From Zoroaster sp. YZ-2022 (taxonomy: Eukaryota > Echinodermata > Asteroidea > Forcipulatida > Zoroasteridae): a stretch of DNA of 64,000 nucleotides. Under the pieces are notes generated by a model. That model searched no databases. It saw only the letters and a list, made by a program, of their open reading frames with translations, and was not told the DNA's origin. The stretch covers positions 868,001-932,000 of the forward strand of contig CM055816.1 of the NCBI GenBank assembly GCA_029582265.1, written 5' to 3'. The translations under genes were made by a program, and so were the position numbers. Of this stretch, positions 10,151-21,179 are shown piece by piece. The number at the start of each line of letters is the position of its first letter. Within the stretch, counting starts at the first letter, position 1.

Positions 10151-12210
10151 AAGCAATAAATTAACAAGTGTGACTTGGAACACTATGCTTTTTTTTTTTT
10201 AAATATTTACACTAGTCCAACACATGCTTTTTCAAAAACCACGCTAGATGATAAATCAACATGTAAAATCACTCATATGAAAATGAGGATGTGATGGGTT
10301 AAATTGTTTGGGGGCTGGGGGTTTACTGAAGACACTGAAGCATGGAAGGTATATAAATATTTCCCCTTTCCTTGTTTTTCCAACTTTACCAGGAAAAGTT
10401 ACCCTGTGAGAGAAGAGTCTTTACACCTGAGATTTCCATTTCCATGTTGTGATTAATTTTTCCCTACATGGAACATAATAGAAAGTTACCTAATAATTGT
10501 GCATTTCATCCATGTTCATGTAGCGGGTACCACATAGTCTACTCAAAGCATAGCCGTATAGTAGTTAGGTGAAGAAGAAAAAATACAGCTTATGTCAAAC
10601 AGCTGATGTCTGCAGTCTTGAAAGCTTGTATGGATATCAGCCAGCTAATAGCCTTTCACGAAAACGAGCTTATAACTACTACATGAAAAAGTTGGAAGAA
10701 AGCTTGCATCCGTGCTTTCCATCTTCCCCTACCCCCCCCCCCCCCGCAGAAGAGTTCTCAAAAGTAAATAATTCCCAATTCAAACAAAATTAAATGTAAT
10801 TATATCCACTGGATCAAATCTGATAATTAGTTGCCCTTTTCATTTTGTTTATGGAATAACATTTCAATTTTAGATTTAAATGAAGCCAAAATTGATATTT
10901 ATCTCTTGGTATTAAGAATTGTACAAAAATAAATTTAACTGAAGGACTGCATGTTTGTATACTGCGTGATCTTTATTTATCATATACTTCCTTTCAGGTC
11001 AAGTTTATAACAAAAATATAATGATAAATTGCCAATGATAGTAATACTGTAATCAAGGGATCTTTATTGTGACATGCTTATAAACTGTCTTTGTTTTCAC
11101 CTATACTGCAAATAATTAAAAATAATTTATAACATTTGAAAACAAATTCTACATTGATTTTTTACATTTTCAAGGTTGTACACATGATTGGCAAAAATGT
11201 CTTTAGCTGCATCCATACTACAGAATTACAACCTTAAGGTCAGATGCCATTTGTACATACATTTTAGACATTGAAATAATCAAAGAGTTGTATGGTGCTT
11301 TGTAAATTGCTAATAAAACAATGAAATACATATTTATTGTAACTGTCTGTTGGGTTTCATGACTTGACTTTTGTGGTTACACACTTCCTCCCCACAATCA
11401 ATTGAAACCACTTTGTTGACCTGTTTAACCTACTTGTAACCAGTCTAGAAATGAGTGTGCAGGGTCTTACACATGTAACAAGTGAAATGACTTCAGTGTA
11501 AATGAACCCAACCATGATCCTTTGTTGACAAGAAAACAGAATCAATCTGCATTTATAATAAATGTACGCTCTGTATGTACGATTTCGTGACAGTTCAGAA
11601 TGGGTGACATTCAGGGGTTGTCATTGGAATCGGTAATTTTGGAATAAAATGCCTGCCCCCTCCCCCAAGTTCTTGGTGATGGCATGTACTGCCACACATT
11701 TGTTTTCTAAAATGTATTGGTCTATCATTGCAGCACTATATAATCCAAGAACTAGGGAAGGGGAGGGGCAAACAAGCAATAAAAGTATAGGGGGCCCAAA
11801 TTACCAATTCCATTGACTGACGACTGGTGCTTCATTATGTCGAAAATCACACCCATCATCAATTCTCCCCAGCTGAAGTTGCAAGATGTTTCCTATACTC
11901 TTTTCTAAAAAAGGGCTTAGACTTAAATAAATGTTGTTTAACTGACATGGATTGGAAAGGTGATTATCAGATACACCCCTTCTCTTGGACTGAAATGCCA
12001 GTACTGTGATAGCAAAACATAATAACAAATTATACTAAACCTTAATTTTTTGTAATAAACAACCATTAAAACGAAATGAAATGTTCATCATTGGTATGAA
12101 GACCCCATCTCAAACGATCTGTTAACGTAAGACGTTAAACCATACCATCGTGTAGCCTAGAAACTGAAGATTGTTGATGTCTTGAACAGTTATAATAACT
12201 GCATTTGGCA
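10150..12210. other. About 2 kb of AT-rich sequence without a supported gene
   Basis: Short frames occur on both strands, for example 10569-10793, 11357-11545 and 11801-12028. None has a recognised domain or matching splice sites. A poly-C run lies at 10731-10746. A good acceptor (CTTTACCAG at about 10392) is followed by 19 codons but no clear donor, so I do not call an exon. Probably intronic or intergenic. Confidence 0.5.
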
Positions 12211-12213
12211 AGC

Positions 12214-12332
12214 TAGCCGCTCTCCCCCGCTCTCCCCCGCTCTCCCCCGCTCTCCCCCCGCTCTCCCCCCGCTCTCCCCCGCTCTCCCCCGCTCTCCCCC
12301 GCTCTCCCCCCGCTCTCCCCCGCTCTCCCCCA
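12214..12332. repeat. (GCTCTCCCCC)n microsatellite
   Basis: About twelve copies of a 9-11 bp unit, GCTCTCCCCC, forming an uninterrupted pyrimidine-rich strand except for the single G in each unit. Variation is confined to the length of the C run (5 or 6). Confidence 0.95.
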
Positions 12333-12520
12333 GCTCCGGTTAAAAAACTTAACTCCTGGGGAATCTTCGGTTTCTATTTCACAGTGATTTAACCAGTTGA
12401 GCCACTTCTTGTGCCCACCACCACCCCGACAATGCTAATATATAAACCTCAAAGTCTATACTTTAGCACCCTCTATCTGGAAGTCGTCTCATGGAATATG
12501 GACTTATGCAATTATTTTAA

Positions 12521-13985
12521 GCACAGCAAGTGGTCTAGTGGATAAGACTCTTGACTAATAAGTGAGAGGTCCTGAGTTCAAGCCCAGTGTTTTTGATTTT
12601 TATTCTGACTGATGTCATTCTAAGGTTTATATCTAAGGTTTATAATTAAACTCAAACGCATTTGTACCAACTACAGCAAGTGGTCTAGTGGATACTAATG
12701 TTGACTTGTAAGCAGGAGGTTTTAGGTTCAAACCCAGTGTAAATATTTCTTGGGACTAGGACTGATGTCATTCTAATTAATTAAACTGAAACACTATTAT
12801 CTTAAGCGCAGCTAGTGGTCTAGTGGATAAGAGTATTGACTTGTAGTAGGGAAGTCATAGTTTGAGCCCAGGATGTCATCGGTTTGAGTTTAGTTTTTTA
12901 ATTTTTATTCTGACTGATGTCATTCTAATGTTTATGTCTAAGGTTTATAAATAAACTCAAACACAAACATTCTAATGACAGAAATTGGTCCAGTGGATAA
13001 CACTCTTGGCTTATAAGTAGGAGGTCCCGAGTTCAATCGCAGTGTTTTTTATTTTTATTCTGACTGATGTCATTCTAAGGTCCCAATTTCAAGCCCAGTG
13101 ATTTTTATTTTTATTCTGACTTAGCATTAATTAAACTCAAACGCCATTACCTTAAGCGCAGCTAGTGGTCTAGTGGATAAGAGTCTTGACTTGTAAATAG
13201 AAAGTCATAAGTTCGAGCCCAGGATGTCATCGGTTTGAGTTTAGTTTTTTAATTTTTATTCTGACTGATGTCATTCTAATGTTTATGTCTAAGGTTTATA
13301 AATAAACTCAAACACAAACATTCTAATGACAGAAATTGGTCCACTGGATAACACTCTTGGCTTATAAGTATGAGGTCCTGAGTTCAATCCCAGTGCTTTT
13401 TTATTTTATTCTGACTGATGTCATTCTAAGGCCCCAATTTCAAGCCCAGTGATTTTTATTTTTATTCTGACTTAGCATTAATTAAACTCAAACGCCATTA
13501 CCTTAAGCGCAGCTAGTGGTCTAGTGGATAAGACTCTTGACTTGTAAGTAAAAGGTCATAAGTTCGAGTAAAAGGTCATAAGTTTTTTATTTTAATTCTG
13601 ACTGATGTCATTCTAATGTTTATGTCTGAGGTTTATACATAAACTCAAACACAATAACAGTCATTATTTGCTTACTTAATGATAAAACACGAGATTAAGA
13701 AAGACTCTATAATGTTTGGTACAACACATAATGATGACACTACTGTTAACACAGTAAATAATAAAAGAGGTATATAATTAAACTCAAATGCAACTAATTT
13801 AAGCACAGCAAGTGGTCCGGTAGATAACACTTTTGACTTGTAAGTAGGAGGTCCTAAGTACAAGCCTAATGTTGTTTATTTTTATTCTGATTGATATCAT
13901 TCTAAGGTTTATATCTAAGGTTTATAATTAAACAGCAAATGGTCTAGCGGATACTAATGTTGACATGTAGGTTCAAACCCAGTGT
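12521..13985 (+). repeat. Tandem array of nine tRNA-related SINE-like monomers
   Basis: Nine monomers begin near 12521, 12673, 12806, 12978, 13156, 13331, 13507, 13802 and 13932. Each has an A-box-like TGGTCTAGTGGATAAGA, an anticodon-arm-like CTTGACTTGTAAGTAGG, and a B-box-like GAGTTCAAGCCC, followed by a T-rich spacer with ATTCTGACTGATGTCATTCT and AAGGTTTATAAATAAACTC. These match the two-part RNA polymerase III promoter of tRNA genes. Monomers 3+4 and 5+6 form a repeated ~350-bp dimer. The units lack a convincing acceptor stem, so they are tRNA-derived repeats rather than functional tRNAs. In the best units the loop reads CTTGTAA, which would be a TGT anticodon. Confidence 0.75.
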
Positions 13986-14148
13986 AAGTCTTGTTTTTTA
14001 CTCGGACTGTTATTATTCTAATGTTTATAATTAATTTGTGATTTTTAATTTTGATTTGTCAAGATCTGAGAAACTTGTCCGCAGGGCGCAAGGGAGTTCT
14101 TCAGCGCCCTCGAATCATCGTTGATTTCTTCCTAAATTTTCCTTCTAG

Positions 14149-14473
14149 AGTTTCTCCGCTTTCTCCCTACAACGTTTTAGGTCCTCCTCGTTGCGTTGGC
14201 CTGCTCACGACGTTCGGAGATTACTTGTTCAAGCCTGTCCTGGCTGCCTTGTTCAACAGTGTATTACAGCCGCTGGCCGTGTTTTTTATTTACAACCTGG
14301 GATTGGCGCTGAGGACAATTTTCAAACCTTTCATTGACATCTTAGGCGGATTGTTTACACGGGTTGCAATGCTCTTGAGAGCATTCAGGCTAGTTGAGAT
14401 AAACTGGAGGGCGAGGCCAATAAGGGACAGCCACAGGGTTTGGAGGAAGTTTAAAGAGTACATTCAAAAATAA
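14149..14473 (+). CDS. Terminal exon of an unrecognised hydrophobic protein
   Basis: A strong pyrimidine tract and AG (TTCCTAAATTTTCCTTCTAG, AG at 14147-14148) precede 107 open codons ending in TAA at 14471. The exon opens in phase 2 (one base completes the first codon), so at least one upstream exon exists. It begins PLSPYNVLGPPRCVGLLTTF, contains two long hydrophobic or amphipathic stretches (LFKPVLAALFNSVLQPLAVF and ALRTIFKPFIDILGGLFTRV), then MLLRAFRLVEINW and a basic tail rich in R and K. The stretches could be re-entrant or membrane-lying helices. GC content is markedly higher than in the flanks, and an AATAAA lies at about 14944. An in-frame extension back to 14051 without splicing is possible but less likely. 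No family assigned. Confidence 0.65.
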
Positions 14474-15239
14474 TTATTATATGTAAAAGGGCTGATTCAA
14501 TATTTTTTAAACATTCTTACACAGGAGTACAATTTTATTTCCTTTATGTGTAAAAGTTTTCCTTAGTTTATTTTAAATTGATCTGCTCATTTCAGAGAAA
14601 TCTTTAGTTCATACTTTGCCACACAAGTTTATAGAGGTTAGCATTCTCTCCCAAAGGACACTATTCCAAGTTTAGTTTGATTGTATCACATTTGTGTGAA
14701 TTTTTAAATTATTTAATTACATTTTATTAAATGCATTATTTCCTCTGAATCATAGTTATTTTTCTCACCTGTCTTAAATATGCACTACCATTGTTTTTCC
14801 ACGTCACACTTCGAGGCTTGTGCATTAGCTACAACCAAAGGTCAAAGTTGAACATCAGGGGAAAATATGGCAGCCGCACGCCAGATATGGCGTAATTTAA
14901 TGTGATTGATCATTTTGACCTTTGCTGTATTTTTTTGTCATGAAATAAAAAGCATCAAATACAATTTGCAAAAACAATATATAATTCGTCACCGTTTTTT
15001 CAGGAGCGCCACATATCTCAAATGGCGTGATTGAGATTTACATTTTATACTGTGCTTAGCTTAAAACTGCAAATCTGCAATATGGTTTGCAGTTTAAAAC
15101 CCCTTACATAATTCTGTACAAGTTTAACCTTTCCATTGACTAACTAATTTATTTTAAAATTTTGGCTAATTGCCATAGTAACTAGTCAAAGATATGTGTC
15201 TCTTGGTGAAACCTAAACAAATTTTTAAAATAGAGAAAT

Positions 15240-15311
15240 AATTTTTTTCGACCCGTTTCAATTTTCCGTAGTGACGTAGTAATGATGTCATTGATCATAG
15301 TTTTGATATGT
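15240..15311. repeat. Dispersed repeat R3, interrupted copy (left part)
   Basis: Matches 9640-9712 (GACCCGTTTCAATTTTCCGT, AGTGACGTAGTAATGATGTC, ATTGATCATAGTTTTGATAT). It stops at ATGT (15308-15311), where the MITE begins. The continuation lies at 17155-17585, beyond the Tc1-like element. Confidence 0.8.
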
Positions 15312-15676
15312 GGGTCATTCCATGAACGTGGGATACTTGTGTTTTCCATGTATTTCAGATATTGGGGCCTGTGTTATTCCTTACATCGTACGAGCTGATG
15401 ATTATAACTTTCACCTATTGTTGCATCTCATGCAGACCTAATGACAACAAACAAAAATTTATTGGGTCTCCCCTTGTAATTTTGTTACATCGTTAACCTC
15501 TTATCAGGTGAAGCAGGAAGTAAATGAATGACACTAGTTTTAATGTTTGTATCTATTATTTTAAAAGATGACAATCTACAAAACTATGATAAATAAGGTA
15601 ACAAAACTGATTTTTTTTTTTTTTAAATTTTGACCTCCATGTCACACTTTTGGGTCCCACGTTCATGGAATGACCC
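15312..15676. mobile_element. 365-bp MITE with 22-bp perfect TIRs and ATGT target duplication
   Basis: The left terminus begins GGGTCATTCCATGAACGTGG and the right terminus is its exact reverse complement over 22 bp. The flanking 4-bp ATGT (15308-15311 and 15677-15680) is duplicated. The intact R3 copy near 9710 has a single ATGT there. Four-base target duplications occur in superfamilies such as Chapaev, Sola and Ginger; the family cannot be decided from the ends alone. No ORF inside, so mobilised in trans. Confidence 0.85.
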
Positions 15677-15685
15677 ATGTATATA

Positions 15686-17154
15686 TACTCAAACGCAAAA
15701 GAAACACCACTTGTTTGAAATGTAATAAAATTGTAACAGTTCAAAATAAAACAAACCAACAATTGCTAATTGAAACATTGGCATTTTATTGATGACATGT
15801 CAATTTTTTGACCACGATAAAATATATCATAAGTACATAAAAGAAGAGGGTGCAAAGTCAGTCCCTTTCAATAGCGTGTGTGGGCCACCATTGTTTTGGA
15901 TACAGGCAGTGCATCGTCGGCGCATACTGCCTCACAGTCTTTGGATGGATTGCTGCTGCTGATTCTGTCCCACTCAGTCCTCAATGTCTCAAGCAGCTCT
16001 GCCCGTGTCCTGGCCCTGCCCAACTACGTCTCCCAAGCTCATCATCCACAGGTGCTCTATGGGATTCAGGTCAGGGAGAGCGCAGGCCACTGCATGGTGT
16101 TGATGTTCTCGCCTTGGAGAAATGCAGTGGTAAAGCGAGCAGCATGGGGACGAGCGTTGTCATGCTGAAAGGTTCTCAGTTCTGGGTGGTCTAGCAGGAA
16201 TGGCAGCAGATGAGGTCGCAGGATGTTATCCACATACCGCTGGGCGTTAAGATTCCCATCCACAACCACCACGGTGGCGTCCTGTTACCGGCCTGATATG
16301 GCGGCCCACACCATCACACTTGGGCCACCCCACCTGTTGGCTTGACGCACGCAACAATCGGCATATCGCTCGCCAGTTCTTCTCCAGACACGCTCACGCC
16401 CATCAGGACTGTCCACACAGAACCTTGACTCATCGCTGAAAGCGATCTCGTTCCACTGCGCCAAGGTCCACCGCTGATGCTGCTGGCACCATCTCTGTCG
16501 GTTGCGGCGATGGGCAGCCGTCATCACGGGGCCTCTGTATGGTCTTCTGGCAGTCAGACCATAGTCATGCAGTCGTCTTCGTGCAGTATCATTGGAGATC
16601 CGTGGGTTGCACGCCCCGGAGTTTCTGCCGCAGTGCGGATGCTGGACGGAATCGATCCCGCAGGTGACTTAGGACCATCTGCCTGTCCTGCCTTGCAGTG
16701 GCGACTCTTGGCCTCCCTGATCGAGGTCTGTCATCTGCAGAGTTGTGGAGGGTGTCTCTCCACCAGGGCCGATATCGTCTGGTGTGAACAGCCAAGGCGA
16801 CGTGCAACCTCACGGTAGCTCAGTCCGCCTTGCAGCATGCCCAGGCACGCTGCCGTTGATCCATTGACAATCGTGGCATGTTCATTGAAATGCCCATTTG
16901 CACTGGCCTTTTTTAAGCCAATATCAAGACATCAAGTGCAGCTCATTAACATCATCCCATACCCTTGGCTAATCACTGACAGTCAAAACAGCTGTTTAAC
17001 AGCTGTGCCATGAAAGTGACCATTGAAGGTTCAAGTGACCATGCGTGACCGTTTTGTCTGACAGTGAGGACACTATTGTCCACAAATAAGTTCACATTTA
17101 TTTACGCAGTGTTATTGTTGATATTTAAAGGTTTAAAAGGTGGTAAGTTTCTTT
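15686..17154 (-). mobile_element. Tc1-like DNA transposon, decayed
   Basis: About 1.45 kb inserted in the R3 repeat just after the 365-bp MITE. The left end reads CTCAAACGCAAAAGAAACAC, and the right end, reverse complemented, contains AAAAGAAACTTACCACC, so the terminal repeats are short and degenerate. The surrounding TATATA/TATATT sequence is consistent with TA target use. A transposase pseudogene occupies its centre. Confidence 0.85.
15850..16879 (-). pseudogene. Tc1-family transposase, frameshifted
   Basis: The minus strand starts MPRLSMDQRQRAW at 16879. A frameshift follows, then a helix-turn-helix region (SYREVARRLGCSHQTI in a second frame), then GRPR-type linker sequence. The catalytic region is readable: WNEIAFSDESRF (first Asp of the DDE triad) at about 16455-16420, WGGPSVMVWAAIS near 16300, and FQHDNARPHAAR (second Asp) near 16170-16135. 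The closing PDLNPIEHLW motif follows in another frame near 16045, and the usual C-terminal CIQNNGG end is near 15890. At least four frame changes separate these blocks, so it is inactive. Family length is about 340 residues, matching the span. These motifs identify Tc1-like transposases, which cut and paste DNA at TA sites. Confidence 0.9.
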
Positions 17155-17585
17155 TATATTTCAAAGAACATTTCATGCACAGGAACCATGTCAAAATTCT
17201 CATTCACATTGCCTCCAAATCTCAACACGAGGCCTGATTTTTCATGAAATAAATATCTTGGAAAAATTTGAAGTATACATAATTTATGTCCATCATCATC
17301 CATTTGTTCTCCACCTTACTGAGCAGGCAAGATTACATTATATAGCTTTAACACCCTATTTTTATTTTTTCCCCCAGATTTGTCAAATTATACATCAAAT
17401 TGAAGCTATGAGATATAACCTTTTAAAATCGTAGTGTGCCACTAATTTGACCATCAAAGCATTTATGGTAACTCATTTCACAAGAATTACAAGCTATTAA
17501 TGTAAGGAATTCAATTGTGTTTTTTGTTTTCTAATAGGTCATTTAGTTCTTCAGATATTGGCTGTTGAACTTGGAAAAGTTGTGA
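17155..17585. repeat. Dispersed repeat R3, interrupted copy (right part)
   Basis: Continues the R3 copy from 15311: GCACAGGAACCATGTC, CTCCAAATCTCAACACGAGG, ACATCAAATTGAAGCTATGA and GGCTGTTGAACTTGGAAAAG align in order with 9735-10145. Confidence 0.8.
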
Positions 17586-17589
17586 GGTC

Positions 17590-18815
17590 ATACTTGGGTC
17601 ATCCTCTTTACATTGATACCTAACAGTGCCCGGCCAAAAGGGTCTGACCACTAGAAACTGACCATTACATTTGGGGCGTTTTTAACAGCATGTACACTGT
17701 ATATATGACAATAATAATATTTAAAAAATTATAACAAATATAAGGACCCCAATGGCCGGGTCAAGGTGACCTTTGAGGTCATCCTTGGGTCACCCTCTAT
17801 ACATTGATACCTAACAGTGCCCGGCCAAAAGGGTCTGACCACTAGAAATTGACCATTACATTTGGGGCGTTTTTAACAGTATGTACCCTGTATATAGTAA
17901 ATATTTAAAAATTAATAAAAAATATAAGGACCCCATTGGCCGAGTCAAGGTGACTATTGAGGTCATCCTTGGGTCATCCTCTTTACATTGATACCTAACA
18001 GTGCCCGGCCAAAAGGGACTGACCACTACAAACTGACCATTACATTTGGGGCGTTATTAACAGCATATGTACACTGTACATGTATATATGACAATAAAAT
18101 ATAGTAAATATTTAAAAATTAATAAAAATTATAAGGACCCCAATGGCCGGATCAAGGTGACCATTGAGGTCATCCTTGGGTCATCCTCTTTACATTGATA
18201 CCAAACAGTGCCCGGCCAAAAGGGTCTGACCACTAGAAACTGACCATTACATTTGGGGCGTTTTAACAGTATGTACCCTGTATATAGTAAATATTTAAAA
18301 ATTAATAAAAAATATAAGGACCCCATTGGCCAGGTCAAGGTGACTATTGAGGTCATCCTTGGGCCATCCTCTTTACATTGATACCTAACAGTGCCCGGCC
18401 AAAATGGTCTGACCACTAGAAACTGACCATTACATTTGGGGTGTTTTTAACAGCATGTACACTGTATATATGACAATAAAAATATTTAAAAATTAATAAA
18501 AAATATAAGGACCCCAATGGCCGGATCAAGGTGACTATTGAGGTCATCCTTGGGTCATCCTCTTTACAGTGATACCTAACAGTGCCCGGCCAAAATGGTG
18601 TCGGACCACTAGAAACTGACCATTACATTTGGGGCGTTTTTAACAGCATGTACACTGTATATTATATGACAATAACAATATTTAAAAATTAATAAAAAAT
18701 ATAAGGACCCCAATGGCCGGATCAAGGTGACCTTTGAGGTCATCCTTGGGTCATCCTCTATACATTGATACCTAACAGTGCCCGGCCAAAAGGGTCTGAC
18801 CACTAGAAACTGACC
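17590..18815. repeat. ~190-bp satellite, seven units
   Basis: Units carry CAGTGCCCGGCCAAAAGGGT, CTGACCACTAGAAACTGACC, ATTACATTTGGGGCGTTTTT, CATGTACACTGTATATATGA, TATAAGGACCCCAATGGCCG and GACCTTTGAGGTCATCCTTG. The GTGCCCGGCC landmark recurs near 17625, 17818, 18001, 18209, 18390, 18582 and 18778. Long minus-strand frames with repeated VRPFWPGTV peptides come from the repeat itself. The last unit ends abruptly at the start of repeat R1 copy B. Confidence 0.9.
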
Positions 18816-18829
18816 GAATGCAATTGTCC

Positions 18830-20220
18830 CATATACTAGGACATGCATTAAATCGAATGTCAAACTGTTGACGTCCTTTATATGAAACTTATGTCTTCAA
18901 TATATGAAAATGTCCATGTCTTCAATATTTATATGAAATGTCCATGTCTTCAATATTTGAAGTTACGTCCATTATACAGAGGGCGCTGTTCAAAACTTTA
19001 TATTTGTGTTGGTCTTTTATATTTGTTTTGACACTTTATATATATATTTTGATCCTTTTATATTTGTCTGTGATCCTTTATATATTTGTATTTGTCCTTT
19101 ATATATGGTTTGCTCTTAAATATATGAGTTTGCTCTTAAATATATGGTTTTGCTCTTAAATATATGAGTTTGCTCTTAAATATATGAGTTTGCTCTTAAA
19201 TATATGGGTTTGCTCTTAAATATATGGATTTGCTCTTAAATATATGGATTTGCTCTTCTATATTTAGTTTAGTCTTATATATTTGTAAATGCTCATTTAG
19301 TCATATACGGCACCTCATACATAGGCCTACACAGTTTGCATATGTGAAAGTTGCAGTAGGCCATAAGAAGCATGCTGTTGAAAAAAAGCGCAAAACCTTT
19401 CAAAATGGAAAGTCAATTCATGGGAAAATAAGCATTCTTTTGGCAACTAAATAAATTTTGCACGCCTTCCCCATCAGTTGGTGCCCTGCAGCCTAGTGTA
19501 ACGTTAATTCTTTAAATGCGAGCCCGCGGTGGTCACTTACCAGACATACATGTGCGTAGGCCAGCCTAGGTAGCATGAACATCTGACGTCATGCATAGAC
19601 TAGCCCATGGCTGTGCCTAACATGCGGCCGGCAACTAGGCTGTTTGTGCCGTGCCTAGTCAAATCTGCGTCAATGCTATACAGCGCGCAAACTGACCGAG
19701 GGTATAATAAGTGTTAATTTTTATGCAACATTATTTCGTAAACAAATATCGAATATTTACGAACATTCCTTAGAATTTCCTTAGAATTTACGGCATTTCC
19801 TTAGATTTCCTTAGATTTCTTTATTTCCTTTGAAATTTCCTTAGAGCGTCAAAACATTTCAAAATTTCCTTAAAATAAGGAAATTTCCTTGAAAGTGGAA
19901 GCACTGTTCGTGTATGACGTCACCAAGTGCAGGCTCATCACATGAGGCCCATTTACGAATTCTCAATTCGTCAAAAAATGACATCATTTTGTAATATTTT
20001 CACTGGTTGTCACAGCTACAATTCAATTAGCTGAAGCGCTAATTGTCGTGCCAAAATTAAACACAATCAAAATGGAGTGGATCCCCAGCTGTTTCCAAGA
20101 GAGGAAACACAAAGGAAACTATATTTTTGGCTGGGTCCTCAACTGGACGCCGCGCAATACCATATCAAACACAGTGACGTCAGCCGAAGTGCCTGGCTTA
20201 TAGCCGCAGTGCTCTCCACT
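18830..20220 (+). repeat. Dispersed repeat R1, copy B, with internal TTAAATATATG minisatellite
   Basis: Inverted partner of 2760-3490. It opens with GTCCTTTATATGAAAC and AATGTCCATGTCTTCAATAT, then ACGTCCATTATACAGAGGGC, then about ten units of TTTGCTCTTAAATATATG (19090-19260). ATTTCCTTAG runs follow near 19760-19880, and it ends GAAGTGCCTGGCTTATAGCC at 20184-20205. It is longer than copy A by the segment 19910-20180. Class unknown. Confidence 0.75.
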
Positions 20221-21179
20221 TGTCGTTTAAACTCTGATTGACCCCAGCTAGTTAGGGTGACCTAACAATATGCGCACAAATATCGAGTGTCACACTATAC
20301 TATTGCAATACTTCAAGAATGCTGTTGCGGTTAATGTTACTCAAGCTATCTGCACACTGTACCAGGGTTGCCATTTGGCATTTTTCACGTTCATCCGGGA
20401 AGACTATATATTCCCTTTAATTCATTCACGAAGGCCTACACATCTGGTCATTATGCATAGTTATTTAATTCGAAGTTAGGCCTAATTAATAACTTATTCG
20501 AAGGGGAAAACGTTAATTTTGTAAGGGAAAACGTTAATTAATAACTTATTCGTTGGGGAAAACGAAATTTTGTAGGGAAAAATTAATTGATACTAAGTAT
20601 GTAGGGATAATGTAGGGGAAATGCGCATGCGTGGTGTTGGAAAACAGCAAATCAAGAGTGGCAGCCCTGGCAAGAAGCTAAGGGTACAAAATTGTTATAA
20701 CTAAAAGATTGACGTTGTACTAATGGGGGGGGGGTATTCCCCTCCAATATGACAGGGGGTGGTGGGTGGGCCTGGGGGCCTTCGTATTTAGTAACATTTG
20801 GTTCACAAATTTTATTGGTTCCCCCAGATAGTGTATAGCACTTATAGTTTTTATTCTATCAATATTTTACTTTGTGGACGTTTGAACTGATCGAGCTCTT
20901 GATTATGATCATGATCTGAAGGGAGCCTGGAGGCCGGTAACACTAACTCTTGTACTTAATTTAAGCGCAAGACCTGTAACACCTAATATAAATGTAATCA
21001 GATTTTGTATTTATTATTGGTCAATTACACATAGGCACTGTAACATTTTAAGTAGGTCTGCTACTCTAATGGTAAAAAACTACAGCTTATATGTAACGTC
21101 GGGATTAGCCTGAAGATCTGACGTCACGCTTCGAGGCTCGTGAATTACACCGGATGCTTCCACAGAGAGTAAAATTTGA

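Noticed and set aside
12521..13985. Functional tRNA-Thr genes
   Set aside because: B-box-like and anticodon-arm-like parts are present, but acceptor stems do not pair and spacers vary.
18129..18863. Minus-strand proteins with repeated VRPFWPGTV peptides
   Set aside because: They arise from the 190-bp satellite, change with unit number and have no start or domain.
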